The notes beneath the pieces are model-generated. The model saw nothing but the letters and a program-made list of their open reading frames with translations, ran no database searches and had not been told where the DNA came from. Made by a program: the position numbers and the translations under genes. From positions 419,918-452,471 of the forward strand of contig NZ_LN898221.1 in the NCBI RefSeq assembly GCF_001457815.1: a stretch of DNA of 32,554 nt, read 5' to 3'. Source of the DNA: Vitreoscilla massiliensis. Lineage in GTDB: Bacteria > Pseudomonadota > Gammaproteobacteria > Burkholderiales > Neisseriaceae. Position 1 is the first letter of the stretch; each line of letters begins with the position of its first letter. Shown piece after piece: positions 1-7,745 of the stretch.

Positions 1-404
1 TCATTGGCAAACAACGGTTGGAAGTTTTGATTCAATAAGTTGAATTGAACTTGGTGCCTCTCATTGCGTTTGGTTGTCACCTTAAATGCTTGACGCTGCT
101 GACATACCAAACCCAACTTTCTCATCACACTGCGAACTTTGTACCTTCCGACTTGGAATCCAATTTGTTGTAATAACGCTTTAATTGTGCGAGAACCTAT
201 ACGTTGTTTGTGTTGGTTAAACAGAGCTCTGATTTGGATTTGTAAACCAACTTCAACCAGATTTGTCCGTTTAGGTTCCAAGGCATAGTAGGCTGAAACA
301 CTTACTTTCATTACTTTGCACAGAGTCTTAATTGGGTAATGGCGTTGATTTTGTTGAATAAAATTGTATCTTACTTCACGTGCTTCGCAAAGTAAGCGCT
401 GGCC
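1..404 (-). CDS. IS3-family transposase OrfB, N-terminal part (partial)
   Basis: This open frame lies in the -1 frame relative to orfA and continues beyond the window. It reads about 134 residues, including LLCEAREVRYNFIQQNQRH, HYPIKTLCKVMKVSVSAYYA and GSRTIKALLQQIGFQVGRYK. That is the typical N-terminal HTH_21 region of IS3-group OrfB, ahead of the DDE integrase core. The core (DDE residues) is off the window, so whether the transposase is intact cannot be judged. There is no good separate start codon, which fits expression as an OrfAB fusion by frameshifting at 404-410. Start is given as the first codon after the slip. Confidence 0.85.
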
Positions 405-649
405 TTTTTTAATATTTCTTGCTCCATTCGAAGCTGTTTTATTTCTTTGCGCAATCGCAATAATTCGGCCTTCTCATCATCATTCAATATTGGCTGTTCA
501 GTCAGTTTGGCTTTCCATTTATAGAGCAAAGCTGGAGTGATACCGACTGCTCTAGCAGCATCAGCCACTGAATAACCTTGTTTCAACACCAAATCAACCG
601 TTTCTTGTTTGAATTCATCTGAATGACGGCGTGGGCTCTTTTTTGCCAT
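371..649 (-). CDS. IS3-family transposase OrfA
   Basis: This 92-residue protein starts MAKKSPRRHSDEFKQETVDL and has the HTH_Tnp_1 fold of IS3-family OrfA. A helix-turn-helix lies around residues 25-48 (GYSVADAARAVGITPALLYKWK). A leucine-zipper-like heptad stretch follows at about residues 58-80 (EKAELLRLRKEIKQLRMEQE). OrfA binds the element's terminal inverted repeats and, fused to OrfB by -1 frameshifting, forms the transposase. The slippery site lies at codons for LKK near the C-terminus. Length is normal for the family and no internal damage is seen. Confidence 0.93.
   Translation of the reverse strand: MAKKSPRRHSDEFKQETVDLVLKQGYSVADAARAVGITPALLYKWKAKLTEQPILNDDEKAELLRLRKEIKQLRMEQEILKKASAYFAKHVK
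404..410 (-). promoter_or_regulatory. Programmed -1 frameshift heptamer of the IS3 transposase
   Basis: On the minus strand this reads A AAA AAG, in phase with orfA codons TTA AAA AAG. It is the standard slippery heptamer of IS3 elements. A -1 slip joins orfA (which would stop at 371) to the orfB frame. Confidence 0.8.
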
Positions 650-671
650 GATTTTGACCTTTCAAAGGGAA

Positions 672-1265
672 TTAATATTCTCTCAGAAATGTGTCCTGTT
701 GTATTAGACCACTACATAACTTATCAATTAAATTATCTAAGTTACTAAAAATATTTGATTTCCTATCCACTGTATGCGCATCATGGAGTTCAGTAATCTC
801 GACAATGGTTCCAGTTTTCTTATTTAAAGAATGTCTCAGTTCTGAAATTTGAATCTTTGTAATTTCATCTTTAGAGCTGGCAATATCAAATTCAAATAGC
901 TTCTTATCTTCTTTAAATATTGTTTTCCATTGAACATAACGACCTATTGAAAAGGCCTTAAAACGCCCTTCTCCTTTTTCGCCATGTAAAGTTCTGCCTG
1001 CGCCAGTTACATCCTTGAGCTTCTTCCAGCTACCGCCAACCTTATGCAGATAACCATCAGCAACTTTATAATTGATACCAGAGCCATCATCTTGAACGAT
1101 AATACTCTGATGTAAATCATTAAGGTTTACTTGAACAGTTATGTTATTTGCATCAGCATCTAGACCATTCCATATCAACTCAGCAATTGCTCTTTCAGGA
1201 CTTGATTTTGCCAAACGACTTACGCCATCCTCTTGAATATCTAGCGATTTAATTATTCCAGCCAT
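672..1265 (-). pseudogene. GHKL (Hsp90/MutL-type) ATPase gene truncated by the IS3 element
   Basis: The start is ATG at 1265, because a strong Shine-Dalgarno (GGGGAG) lies 8 nt upstream. A longer TTG-initiated reading from 1304 is less likely. The protein shows the Bergerat ATP-binding fold: N-box ELIWNGLDADANNI, G1 box DDGSGI and a glycine-rich lid GEKGEGRFKAFSIG. It therefore binds ATP like Hsp90, MutL, MORC and related ATPases, some of which are in defence loci. After about 184 residues the frame enters the IS end and adds roughly a dozen element-encoded residues (GLIQQDTFLREY) before a stop. The transducer and effector domains that would define function are lost or lie beyond the IS. A tandem terminator separates it from the upstream gene, suggesting its own promoter. 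Confidence 0.8.
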
Positions 1266-1272
1266 ATAACTC

Positions 1273-1308
1273 TCCCCTTGTATCTTTGCAATTGTATCTG
1301 ACAAGGGG
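1273..1308 (-). promoter_or_regulatory. Inverted repeat over the ribosome binding site of the GHKL gene
   Basis: The minus strand carries CCCCTTGT and, 19 nt later, ACAAGGGG; the second arm contains the Shine-Dalgarno. A -10-like TACAAT lies in the loop. A transcript from that promoter would lack the first arm, whereas a read-through transcript would fold and hide the binding site. Confidence 0.55.
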
Positions 1309-1349
1309 TGTCTGCATGTTTGATTTATTCAATTAGGATGTGCATAAAC

Positions 1350-1407
1350 AAAAAGGCCGCTTTAACAAGCGGCCTGTAAAAAAGCCCACCTGAAATGGAT
1401 GGGCTTT
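1350..1407 (-). terminator. Tandem intrinsic terminators after the zinc-ribbon gene
   Basis: Two hairpins followed by T runs on the minus strand. The first has arms at 1381-1388 and 1400-1407 (AAAGCCCA/TGGGCTTT). The second has arms at 1355-1362 and 1367-1374 (GGCCGCTT/AAGCGGCC) and is followed by five T. They insulate the GHKL gene from upstream transcription. Confidence 0.85.
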
Positions 1408-1413
1408 GTTTTG

Positions 1414-2418
1414 TTATTTTTTTTCTGCTGGCTTAATGCCAACCATTCTTTGAGTGCTTTGATACGTCTCGTTGTTGTAATCATATTGGTACTTATATTC
1501 CCAATTGGGGTCAGTGTTTGGGCTGATGCTATTAGGCAGTGCAGTGAAAATTTTCATGACCGCCTGTCTATCTAGGCGTGGGCACAATTCATTCTCTAGT
1601 AAACCATCCTGTAACTCTTTTTGAATTCTCGGTTTATCGAATATCCACTTACCAAATACATCAAATTGACCATACTCAAGCCAACCACCACCCCATACTT
1701 GAATAGGCATATCAAGCCTGTTACACCCAAAAATATGATTGTAATACTCACTATTATTGGCGCAGTATTCTTCTTTGTTGTAAGAGTTGCAGTATTTTCG
1801 ATAGCAACCAAGCGCCCCCATTGTTAAGTCGCGCTTTGTAATTTGTTTGTGCCCAATATGGAATGTAGAAGTTTTCCAGTTGCCGATTATTTCATACAAA
1901 TTAACTATCAAATCAATTTCTGATAGCGGTATGGAAAGCTTGTGAACAGTCTTGTTGCCATCACCAGCTACTGAATAACTCGGCATGTTCTCACAAATTG
2001 CCACTGCCCTGTCGTATGAAGCTGAGGAGCTATACCCAAAAGTTATAACTACATCACTCTCATTTTCACCGCTAGACACCTCATTCTCTGATGCAATATC
2101 TCGATAATCAACAGGGTCGCCGCAATTTGGACAGAATTTACTACCACTTCTAATTGGTGTTGAGCATTTGTCACACACCAACTTAGCGCCCTGTGGTATT
2201 TCCTTGTTGATTGCAATCTGAGTAAATAATTCGGGATGCTCTTGTTGTAATTTCTGATTGTATCTTTGCCTCACATCTGGCACAAGAAGCCATTGCTTTG
2301 CAGCCTCAATAGCCTTTTCAGGCAAGGTTTTAGCCTTTTGATGGATGCTAATAGCTAGCTGAATTGTCTTTGCATCATCATCAATATTAATGCCTAGTAG
2401 TTGGTAGATATTAACCAT
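1414..2418 (-). CDS. Zinc-ribbon protein with a degenerate J-like N-terminus, unknown function
   Basis: This is a 334-residue protein. Residues 1-60 (NIYQLLGINIDDDAKTIQLA ... DVRQRYNQKL) resemble a degenerate DnaJ-like helical domain without a clear HPD. A zinc ribbon follows at about residues 82-103, with CDKC and CPNC pairs. An acidic serine-rich linker then leads to a C-terminal domain with several cysteines and aromatics (CYRKYCNSYNKEEYC) that I do not recognise. It lies left of the tape measure among lipoprotein genes, outside the usual tail set, and is followed by strong tandem terminators, so it is probably prophage cargo rather than a structural gene. No signal peptide or membrane segment is seen. 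Confidence 0.75.
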   Translation of the reverse strand: MVNIYQLLGINIDDDAKTIQLAISIHQKAKTLPEKAIEAAKQWLLVPDVRQRYNQKLQQEHPELFTQIAINKEIPQGAKLVCDKCSTPIRSGSKFCPNCGDPVDYRDIASENEVSSGENESDVVITFGYSSSASYDRAVAICENMPSYSVAGDGNKTVHKLSIPLSEIDLIVNLYEIIGNWKTSTFHIGHKQITKRDLTMGALGCYRKYCNSYNKEEYCANNSEYYNHIFGCNRLDMPIQVWGGGWLEYGQFDVFGKWIFDKPRIQKELQDGLLENELCPRLDRQAVMKIFTALPNSISPNTDPNWEYKYQYDYNNETYQSTQRMVGIKPAEKK

Positions 2419-2421
2419 AAA

Positions 2422-2473
2422 AATACCCCTTTATAATCAGGGGCATTATAGCTATGACGTTTGGGAGTGGGAA
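2422..2473 (-). promoter_or_regulatory. Promoter overlapping a start-site inverted repeat
   Basis: On the minus strand TTCCCA (2473-2468), a 17-nt spacer and TATAAT (2450-2445) form a plausible sigma-70 promoter. Inverted repeat AATRCCCC-like arms lie at 2440-2447 and 2422-2429, directly before the ATG at 2418. The first arm overlaps the -10 box, so a transcript starting here would contain only part of the hairpin. Confidence 0.55.
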
Positions 2474-2504
2474 GTAGCTTGCAATCCCTATAACGAGGGA
2501 GGCT

Positions 2505-2966
2505 TTATTTTTGCCTCGTATCAACCTTACATTCAGTGAGTCTGACTGAGCCATATTTGGTTAGATTGCTTATATCAACTTTGTTGCACTCAATAATTAA
2601 TGACTCGCCAACAACAAGTGATGATGCTTCATCTTTGCTATCTAAAATTGCATATACATTAGGGGTTTCCACTATGCTACTTTTCTTTCGGTAAATTTCA
2701 TGATATCCGAATGAAATCAATGGAAGGTTATCACTACTTGATTGCTTAATCGACTCAATTTTCCCAATTAATTTTATAGACTTTCCTGCAATATTTTTTT
2801 CAAATGCAAATGGATTCTCTAGAGCTTCATTGTAAATCTTATCAGAATCCATTGTTACAGACTCTCGATGGATTGGCTGACTTGCAGCCTTGGGCTCTTC
2901 CTTTTTGCTTGAGTCACATGCAGACAAAGTAATCGCAGAAAAACTTAGTATTAAAAGCCACTTCAT
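2505..2966 (-). CDS. Small lipoprotein with OB-fold-like (tRNA_anti-like) domain
   Basis: This 153-residue secreted protein starts at the ATG at 2966, preceded by AGGAG. An in-frame ATG at 2996 would add MPSFLLRSGG, but then the signal peptide would not be N-terminal. The signal sequence MKWLLILSFSAITLSAC ends in a lipobox (TLSAC), so the mature protein should be a lipid-anchored envelope protein. The mature part (FEKNIAGKSIKLIGKIESI ... VGESLIIECNKVD ... VRLTECKV) resembles the tRNA_anti-like OB fold found in many small bacterial lipoproteins. It is adjacent to a second lipoprotein of similar design. Envelope lipoproteins carried by prophages are often conversion or exclusion factors; that role is inference here. 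Confidence 0.75.
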   Translation of the reverse strand: MKWLLILSFSAITLSACDSSKKEEPKAASQPIHRESVTMDSDKIYNEALENPFAFEKNIAGKSIKLIGKIESIKQSSSDNLPLISFGYHEIYRKKSSIVETPNVYAILDSKDEASSLVVGESLIIECNKVDISNLTKYGSVRLTECKVDTRQK

Positions 2967-3000
2967 GCCGCCACTCCTAAGTAGAAATGACGGCATGATA
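2964..3000 (-). promoter_or_regulatory. Inverted repeat over the lipoprotein start codon
   Basis: Arms CATGCCG (2997-2991) and CGGCATG (2970-2964) on the minus strand; the second arm includes the start ATG and the loop holds AGGAG. TATCAT at 3000-2995 is a plausible -10 box overlapping the first arm. Confidence 0.55.
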
Positions 3001-3044
3001 ACTCAAGAATTGGCAGCCTGACCATTGGCGGCATGAGGTTGGCT

Positions 3045-3371
3045 TTACTGCCGCACTGAGCAGTTATCCACATTTACTATTTTCACCTTGTCATTAATAG
3101 CATAACTCTTAACTTTGCATTCAAAATGGTAAGATTTATCTTTCTCAACTCCAATTCCGCCTGCACCCTCTGCAATAATTCCAAGCCCCTCTGATGGCCG
3201 AATGACAACTCCATTACCAATTATTTCATAAGCTTCACCAGAAAACTTTACGGATTCCCCTACTTTTAGAGAGCCATTTGATGCTGCTTGTATTATGCTC
3301 TCTACAGTTTGCTCGCTCGATCCGCACCCTGTAATTACCAGTATACAAATTAGTGCTAAAAATCTTTCCAT
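3045..3371 (-). CDS. Small lipoprotein, unknown function
   Basis: This is a 108-residue protein from ATG 3371 (Shine-Dalgarno GAGGTG). The signal peptide MERFLALICILVITGC has a lipobox ITGC, predicting a lipidated envelope protein. The short mature part (SLKVGESVKFSGEAYEIIGN ... KSYHFECKVKSY ... VNVDNCSVRQ) has the same small beta-rich, OB-like pattern as the next gene, so the two may be distant paralogues. It begins 36 bases after the tape measure stop, in the same direction. Like its neighbour it has an in-frame upstream ATG (MPSFLIRGDG before the real start), which is the 5' arm of a start-site hairpin rather than coding sequence. Confidence 0.7.
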   Translation of the reverse strand: MERFLALICILVITGCGSSEQTVESIIQAASNGSLKVGESVKFSGEAYEIIGNGVVIRPSEGLGIIAEGAGGIGVEKDKSYHFECKVKSYAINDKVKIVNVDNCSVRQ

Positions 3372-3405
3372 ACCATCACCTCGTATTAAGAATGATGGCA
3401 TGGTA
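3368..3405 (-). promoter_or_regulatory. Inverted repeat over the second lipoprotein start codon
   Basis: Arms on the minus strand CCATGCCATCA (3403-3393) and TGATGGTATGG (3378-3368) pair with one mismatch and enclose the Shine-Dalgarno and ATG. TACCAT at 3405-3400 could be a weak -10 box. The layout matches the hairpins before the next three genes. Confidence 0.5.
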
Positions 3406-3407
3406 CA

Positions 3408-5819
3408 TCAAGTATTAGCCGCGGCACCATTGCGAACCATCTCGCTAACTCCCATAACTGCTATTTGCTTGATGATTTTTACATTTTCAGGAGTTGCTAA
3501 GACTTTTGCCATTTGTTTGCCATCCTGTGAGGCAATGTACAGAACGCCAAGATTTTGCATGCTTTGGTCAATATTGCTGGTAGCGTTATTAAACTGTTGC
3601 TGCTTCTGCACTGCTGCGGGGCGGCTATCACTGCCATAAAAAGCCTGTATTTGCGGCACTTCTTTGCCATTCGCATCCAAAACCTTGCCATTGGCCTGTT
3701 TATCGACCGACTGACCAAAGCTGCGTACTGATTCGTTAAAGGCTTTCGATGCTGCTGATTGCTCTTTGGTGGCGGCATCTTTGGATTTGGCATCATCCAT
3801 GTCTAGCTTTTGTTTTAACTTAAGCTGATCTTGCTGCTCTTTGAGTAACTCTTTGTTGCGCTTGTCTAGCTCCTTGCCTTTGGCTTCTTCGGCCTTGGCC
3901 GCATCTTTGGCGGCATCAACGGCTATGCGATTATCGTAATCCTGAGTAGACTTATCGGTTTTTTTCGATTCCAAATCAACGAGTTTGTTTTGTAGCTCAA
4001 TCAGGCGATTTTGCACTGCAATTTGCTGTGCATGAAGCGTGTTTTTATCAGCAACACTGGCTTCTTGTGCGCTTAAAGCATTTGCCTTTTTCATTTCTTC
4101 CAATTGCTGCTTGGTGGATTCAATGAGATTTTTTGTGGCTTCAATTTGCTCAGAATTATTTACAGACTCTGTTTGCGGACTGGTTGGCAAGCCTTGTGCT
4201 TTTAGCTGGCTTTCAATTTGCTTCATTTGCGCCAATACTTCTTGCGCTTGAGCTTTGGATTCTTGATTATCCTGTTTCAATAACTCTTGGTATTGCTCTT
4301 GAAGATTTTGAAATGTTTTTTGTAAGCCTGTAGCTATCTTATCTTCGGTAGATTTCTCTTTGGCAGAATCATCGATGGCAACAGTAGCCTTTTCTTCAAA
4401 GTTTTTGCTAAGATTTTTTATATTATCTGCAAGAGTCTTGGTTGATTTCTGAAAGTCCTCTGCAACCAACCCTGTTTGAATTGTTGCAGCTAAATTAGCT
4501 TTTGCAGTTTCATAGTCCGCCTTAGCTTGTATGCGCTCAGGGTCTTTAGGGTCTAGCATTACTGCTTTACGATACTTGCCTTCAGCCCACTCATATTGCA
4601 AATTTGCAACGGTTCCCGATGCGTCAGCCATTAACTTTCTTGCATTTGCAATCTGCTCAATCAAATACCCAAATGCCTGAACACCCGATGCCGCAGTTTC
4701 AATCATCACCTTGGCAAAGCTTTGAGCCGCCCCCTCCGCCCCACCATACTGGTCAATCAGCTTATTAAACTCATTGGTCAGTATTTCAAGCGGCTTGGCC
4801 AAATTGCCCGCAACTTGTGCTGCAAATGCCTCAGCGCGTGAAATCAAGCTGTCTAGGCTCTCTTTGTATGACTTCATGGCCTGTAACTGACCATCAGACA
4901 AGATGCGCCCCTCGCGCTGTGCTTGGTCTTTAAACGCTTGCATTTTGGCTGCGCCATCGTCCAGTAACGGTAATAATGCACTGGCCTCATCCGCAATCGC
5001 CTCAAACAAGAATGTGCGGTCTTGTGCGTTTAAGCCCTCGGACTCTTTGGCAATGCGCATCAAGACTTTGTCAGGACTCAAGCCAATCAGCTCGCGCACA
5101 TCAAGATTCAATGTCTCGATAATGTCCTTGGCCTCACCGCCACCAGTGCGAACAAAGTCACCAATCTTGTCGTTAGTGTCTTTGAAAATATCGCCCATTT
5201 TGTCGGCATTGATATTCATCTTTCCCGCAGCATAAGTCCATTCTTGCAGTGTGCGCGTGTCAACATTCAAGCGACTGGAATCAATCAGTACAGTAGCGGC
5301 TTTTGCAGCTTCTGCATTAATGCGCTGTATGCCACTGACAATGATTTGCTGGGCATTGCTGACGATTGCAGATGTAACACCACTTACAACGCCGCCAATG
5401 ACACCGCCTACCGCGCCACCCACGGCGCCAGCCATTGCACCCACTTTAAATGAAGTGCCTTTGCCGCCCACATCAATCTTTTGTGAGGCATTGCCAGCTT
5501 TCTGTAATCCAGTTTCAAGAATTTCAGCTTCTTTGCCAGTCCGTTTTAACTCGGCCTGTAATGCCTTTAACTTTTGGCCTAATTCATCATTCTGCTTGGC
5601 GTATTTGCCTGTTTGGTCATGCAATCGGCCTTGTGCATCAAAATAATAGCCCGCATCTTTAGCGGACTTTAATAATGCTTTTTGTTGGTCATTTAGTGAA
5701 CTTGCAGAATCACCCACACGTTTTGCCAATTCTTCAGCAGCCTGCGTGGATGACTTTACTTTTTTCTCAAACTCTTCTGCATCAAGTTTGAGTTTTGCGG
5801 TTAATTCAGCATCAGCCAT
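3408..5819 (-). CDS. Tail tape measure protein
   Basis: This is an 803-residue protein from ATG 5819 (a TTG at 5831 would add four residues). It is the largest gene in the window. It has an N-terminal coiled region, then a glycine-rich hydrophobic stretch at about residues 125-160 (VGAMAGAVGGAVGGVIGGVV). A helical core resembling phage tape measures follows (AKPLEILTNEFNKLIDQYGG). About 300 residues rich in Q, K, E and A with strong coiled-coil character make up the C-terminal part. It sets tail length and is ejected with the DNA. Normally it follows the tail chaperones directly, but here a cargo island separates them. No tail-tip genes follow in the window; they may lie beyond the IS or be lost. 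Confidence 0.9.
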   Translation of the reverse strand: MADAELTAKLKLDAEEFEKKVKSSTQAAEELAKRVGDSASSLNDQQKALLKSAKDAGYYFDAQGRLHDQTGKYAKQNDELGQKLKALQAELKRTGKEAEILETGLQKAGNASQKIDVGGKGTSFKVGAMAGAVGGAVGGVIGGVVSGVTSAIVSNAQQIIVSGIQRINAEAAKAATVLIDSSRLNVDTRTLQEWTYAAGKMNINADKMGDIFKDTNDKIGDFVRTGGGEAKDIIETLNLDVRELIGLSPDKVLMRIAKESEGLNAQDRTFLFEAIADEASALLPLLDDGAAKMQAFKDQAQREGRILSDGQLQAMKSYKESLDSLISRAEAFAAQVAGNLAKPLEILTNEFNKLIDQYGGAEGAAQSFAKVMIETAASGVQAFGYLIEQIANARKLMADASGTVANLQYEWAEGKYRKAVMLDPKDPERIQAKADYETAKANLAATIQTGLVAEDFQKSTKTLADNIKNLSKNFEEKATVAIDDSAKEKSTEDKIATGLQKTFQNLQEQYQELLKQDNQESKAQAQEVLAQMKQIESQLKAQGLPTSPQTESVNNSEQIEATKNLIESTKQQLEEMKKANALSAQEASVADKNTLHAQQIAVQNRLIELQNKLVDLESKKTDKSTQDYDNRIAVDAAKDAAKAEEAKGKELDKRNKELLKEQQDQLKLKQKLDMDDAKSKDAATKEQSAASKAFNESVRSFGQSVDKQANGKVLDANGKEVPQIQAFYGSDSRPAAVQKQQQFNNATSNIDQSMQNLGVLYIASQDGKQMAKVLATPENVKIIKQIAVMGVSEMVRNGAAANT

Positions 5820-5832
5820 GTGTGCGTCCAAT

Positions 5833-5858
5833 AAAAAAAGCCCTGAATTAATCAGGGC
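5833..5858 (-). terminator. Intrinsic terminator between the TOPRIM gene and the tape measure
   Basis: On the minus strand GCCCTGA (5858-5852) and TCAGGGC (5846-5840) form a stem followed by seven T. It ends 14 nt before the tape measure start. Confidence 0.85.
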
Positions 5859-5881
5859 GGAATTTAGATTTACTTTTCTAC

Positions 5882-6382
5882 CTAGGAAATATCATCAAAC
5901 ATTTTTTTCTTATCTTTCAGTGGTTCGAGGCAATTAATTAATTCTCGACTCCAAAGTAGAGAGCGGTTAAATCCAGCTCTATCAAGCCTATCTTCTAGAT
6001 TGCTAATTTGGAGAAATTTTTCTTTAAACTCTTTTGCGCTACATCCATCAAAACAGCTATGCAATTGCCTATTATTCTTAATTTGATTGCATGCATAAAC
6101 TAGTTCATCTTCTAAATTTTGAGTTTGCTGCAATAGATGGATAAATAATCCATCTTGATTGGCGACAACCTCAATATTCTTTATGAAGCGACTAATTTCT
6201 GAATCTGATAAGGATTTATCCGTATCAAACACAATGTAGACATGTGAATTTTTCGAAAATTTTCTTATTATTTTTGCTATATCATTTTCCCAGCAATTGA
6301 ATTTTTGTGTTTTCCCAATTTTTAGAGCTTTAATCAATGCTTGTTCAGTTTCACCTTCAATGCAGAATATATTTTTAGCCAT
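5882..6382 (-). CDS. TOPRIM-like (RloB/OLD-type) nuclease candidate
   Basis: This is a 166-residue protein. It opens with NIFCIEGETEQALIKALK, matching the TOPRIM glutamate motif (hydrophobic strand, then E-G-x-x-E). At residues 49-56 is HVYIVFDTDKS, the matching DxD metal-binding motif. This arrangement is seen in RloB, OLD-family and AriB-like nucleases. The start has a good Shine-Dalgarno (AGGTGA) and lies 7 nt after the AAA ATPase gene, so the two are translationally coupled. A terminator follows. In RloAB, AbiL and PARIS systems an ABC/AAA15-like ATPase senses phage and releases or activates such a nuclease. At 166 residues it is shorter than AriB. Substrate unknown. Confidence 0.65.
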   Translation of the reverse strand: MAKNIFCIEGETEQALIKALKIGKTQKFNCWENDIAKIIRKFSKNSHVYIVFDTDKSLSDSEISRFIKNIEVVANQDGLFIHLLQQTQNLEDELVYACNQIKNNRQLHSCFDGCSAKEFKEKFLQISNLEDRLDRAGFNRSLLWSRELINCLEPLKDKKKMFDDIS

Positions 6383-6389
6383 ATATCAC

Positions 6390-7733
6390 CTATTCAGACA
6401 ACATTAAATCATCAATCTGAGATGTATCTGGCAATGTACTGAAAATATCATTCTTTACATAATTCAAAAGGCTTCTATCATTTTTATTGAATACTTCCTC
6501 TGGGTGTACAAAAACCGAAGCAGCTTTAACTTTTTTTAAGAAAACATATGAATGAACAGGAAGGCTCATGTCCAAAATATCATAATTATGTGTTGTATAA
6601 AAAAATTGAGAATGTTTTGGTAGTTTATCTATAATTAAATTTACAATAGCTTGCTCTAATTCAGAGTGCGCAAAAGCCATTTTTTCATCTAAAAAGTATG
6701 TTACGCCAGCTCCATAAATAAACTCACAATTTATCTTATGGGATATAATTTTTGTAATAAATCCTACTACTTTTAATGCATCAAATGTTCCTTTTGAAAG
6801 CCTTTCCTCATCTGTAACATTGCCATTCATATCAATTAGCAATGTGTCCCCATTGGAAAATTTGATAGCATATCCATTTTTCACTTTCGCTGTTGTTTCG
6901 CTATTCGCGCCTGATACCTCAAAACTTTCAACAACATCAGTAATTGATGTATCAAATGTTTTCAGTATAGCGTTTAAAACATCAATTCTATTGAGCTTAT
7001 TTTTTTCACTATTCGATGTATCAATATTGCCAGATAGTAAATATGTCCAGCCAGTTGTGCCAGCTAAGTATGATTTATCAAGATGAGCTTTAAAAATATC
7101 TAAATCAGCACCTAATTTGCTTGTTTTGCCTATAACTTGATAAACAGACCCTCTTGGGGCTTTTTGTGCACTAATAATAGAATCTAATTTTTCTCTGGCT
7201 TTAGTGGCACTCATGCTTACACCAATTTTAGTGGAAGCATAATGTATTTCAATTTGACTGTCTGACCCGTGCCTTTTGGTGCCATCATGCAGACTGGTGC
7301 CATCGTGTCTTACTGCTTTACCTTTATCTGATGTTTCAAATGTGCTAGCTTTCAACTTGATTGTAACGTTATGAATTTTTGAATCACTAGGAGTAACAAA
7401 TTCGATTGTCACTTCAGCAGGTTTTAATTTATTAAATACATATTTGCGAAAGCCCTTTTCGATATCATAACCAAGGGGATTAGTAAGAAAATTCTGTAAA
7501 GACATAATAATCTTACCAATAGATGTTTTCCCAGTTGCATTAGCTCCTGAAATAATGCAAACCCTTTTATATCTAAAATTTTCTCTATCTTCTATGTACT
7601 CGTTCTCTATCGTGCTATTAGTAACAAGTTTCTTAATAGTAAGATCCAGTGTTGTATTGCTAAAGTTAAAAACATTATCAATATAAAGTTTTGTAATAAT
7701 CACTTTTGTTCCAATTCTTGGAATATTTATCAC
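6390..7733 (-). CDS. AAA/ABC-type ATPase (AAA15/21, RloA-like), partner of the TOPRIM protein
   Basis: This is a 447-residue protein with GTG start at 7733. Walker A is GANATGKTS (about residues 64-72). An ABC-like signature LSKGTFDAL (about 315) and Walker B TYFLDEKMAFAHSELE (about 345) follow, with an H-switch TTHNYDIL near 381. This is the AAA15/AAA21 organisation of RloA, AbiLi, AriA and OLD-type ATPases, without a fused TOPRIM domain; that domain is encoded by the next gene. The gene is visibly more AT-rich than the structural genes around it and is part of the terminator-bounded island. A perfect short inverted repeat (TTCCAAGAATTGGAA) overlies codons 4-8. Function as a defence sensor is inferred from domain pairing and location. 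Confidence 0.75.
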   Translation of the reverse strand: MINIPRIGTKVIITKLYIDNVFNFSNTTLDLTIKKLVTNSTIENEYIEDRENFRYKRVCIISGANATGKTSIGKIIMSLQNFLTNPLGYDIEKGFRKYVFNKLKPAEVTIEFVTPSDSKIHNVTIKLKASTFETSDKGKAVRHDGTSLHDGTKRHGSDSQIEIHYASTKIGVSMSATKAREKLDSIISAQKAPRGSVYQVIGKTSKLGADLDIFKAHLDKSYLAGTTGWTYLLSGNIDTSNSEKNKLNRIDVLNAILKTFDTSITDVVESFEVSGANSETTAKVKNGYAIKFSNGDTLLIDMNGNVTDEERLSKGTFDALKVVGFITKIISHKINCEFIYGAGVTYFLDEKMAFAHSELEQAIVNLIIDKLPKHSQFFYTTHNYDILDMSLPVHSYVFLKKVKAASVFVHPEEVFNKNDRSLLNYVKNDIFSTLPDTSQIDDLMLSE

Positions 7734-7745
7734 ATAATAGGCTTA

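Larger units (their letters stand above)
1..711 (-). mobile_element. IS3-family insertion sequence, one end visible
   Basis: The element reads leftward and runs off the window at base 1. It contains orfA, the 5' part of orfB in the -1 frame, and a canonical slippery heptamer between them. The visible end is placed at about 711, where the minus strand begins TGGTCTAATACAACAGGACA, with the 5'-TG expected of IS3-family ends. Upstream of that point the reading frame of a GHKL ATPase gene enters the element and stops in it, so the element interrupted that gene. The other end and the target-site duplication are not visible. Confidence 0.85.

Noticed and set aside
3010..3030. Neisserial DNA uptake sequence-like GGCAGCCTGA
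   Set aside because: Single occurrence and imperfect; no recurring uptake sequence was seen, so it cannot be used to name the host.
5251..5646. 131-codon plus-strand frame opposite the tape measure
   Set aside because: Low-complexity shadow of the glycine/alanine-rich tape measure codons; no ribosome site.
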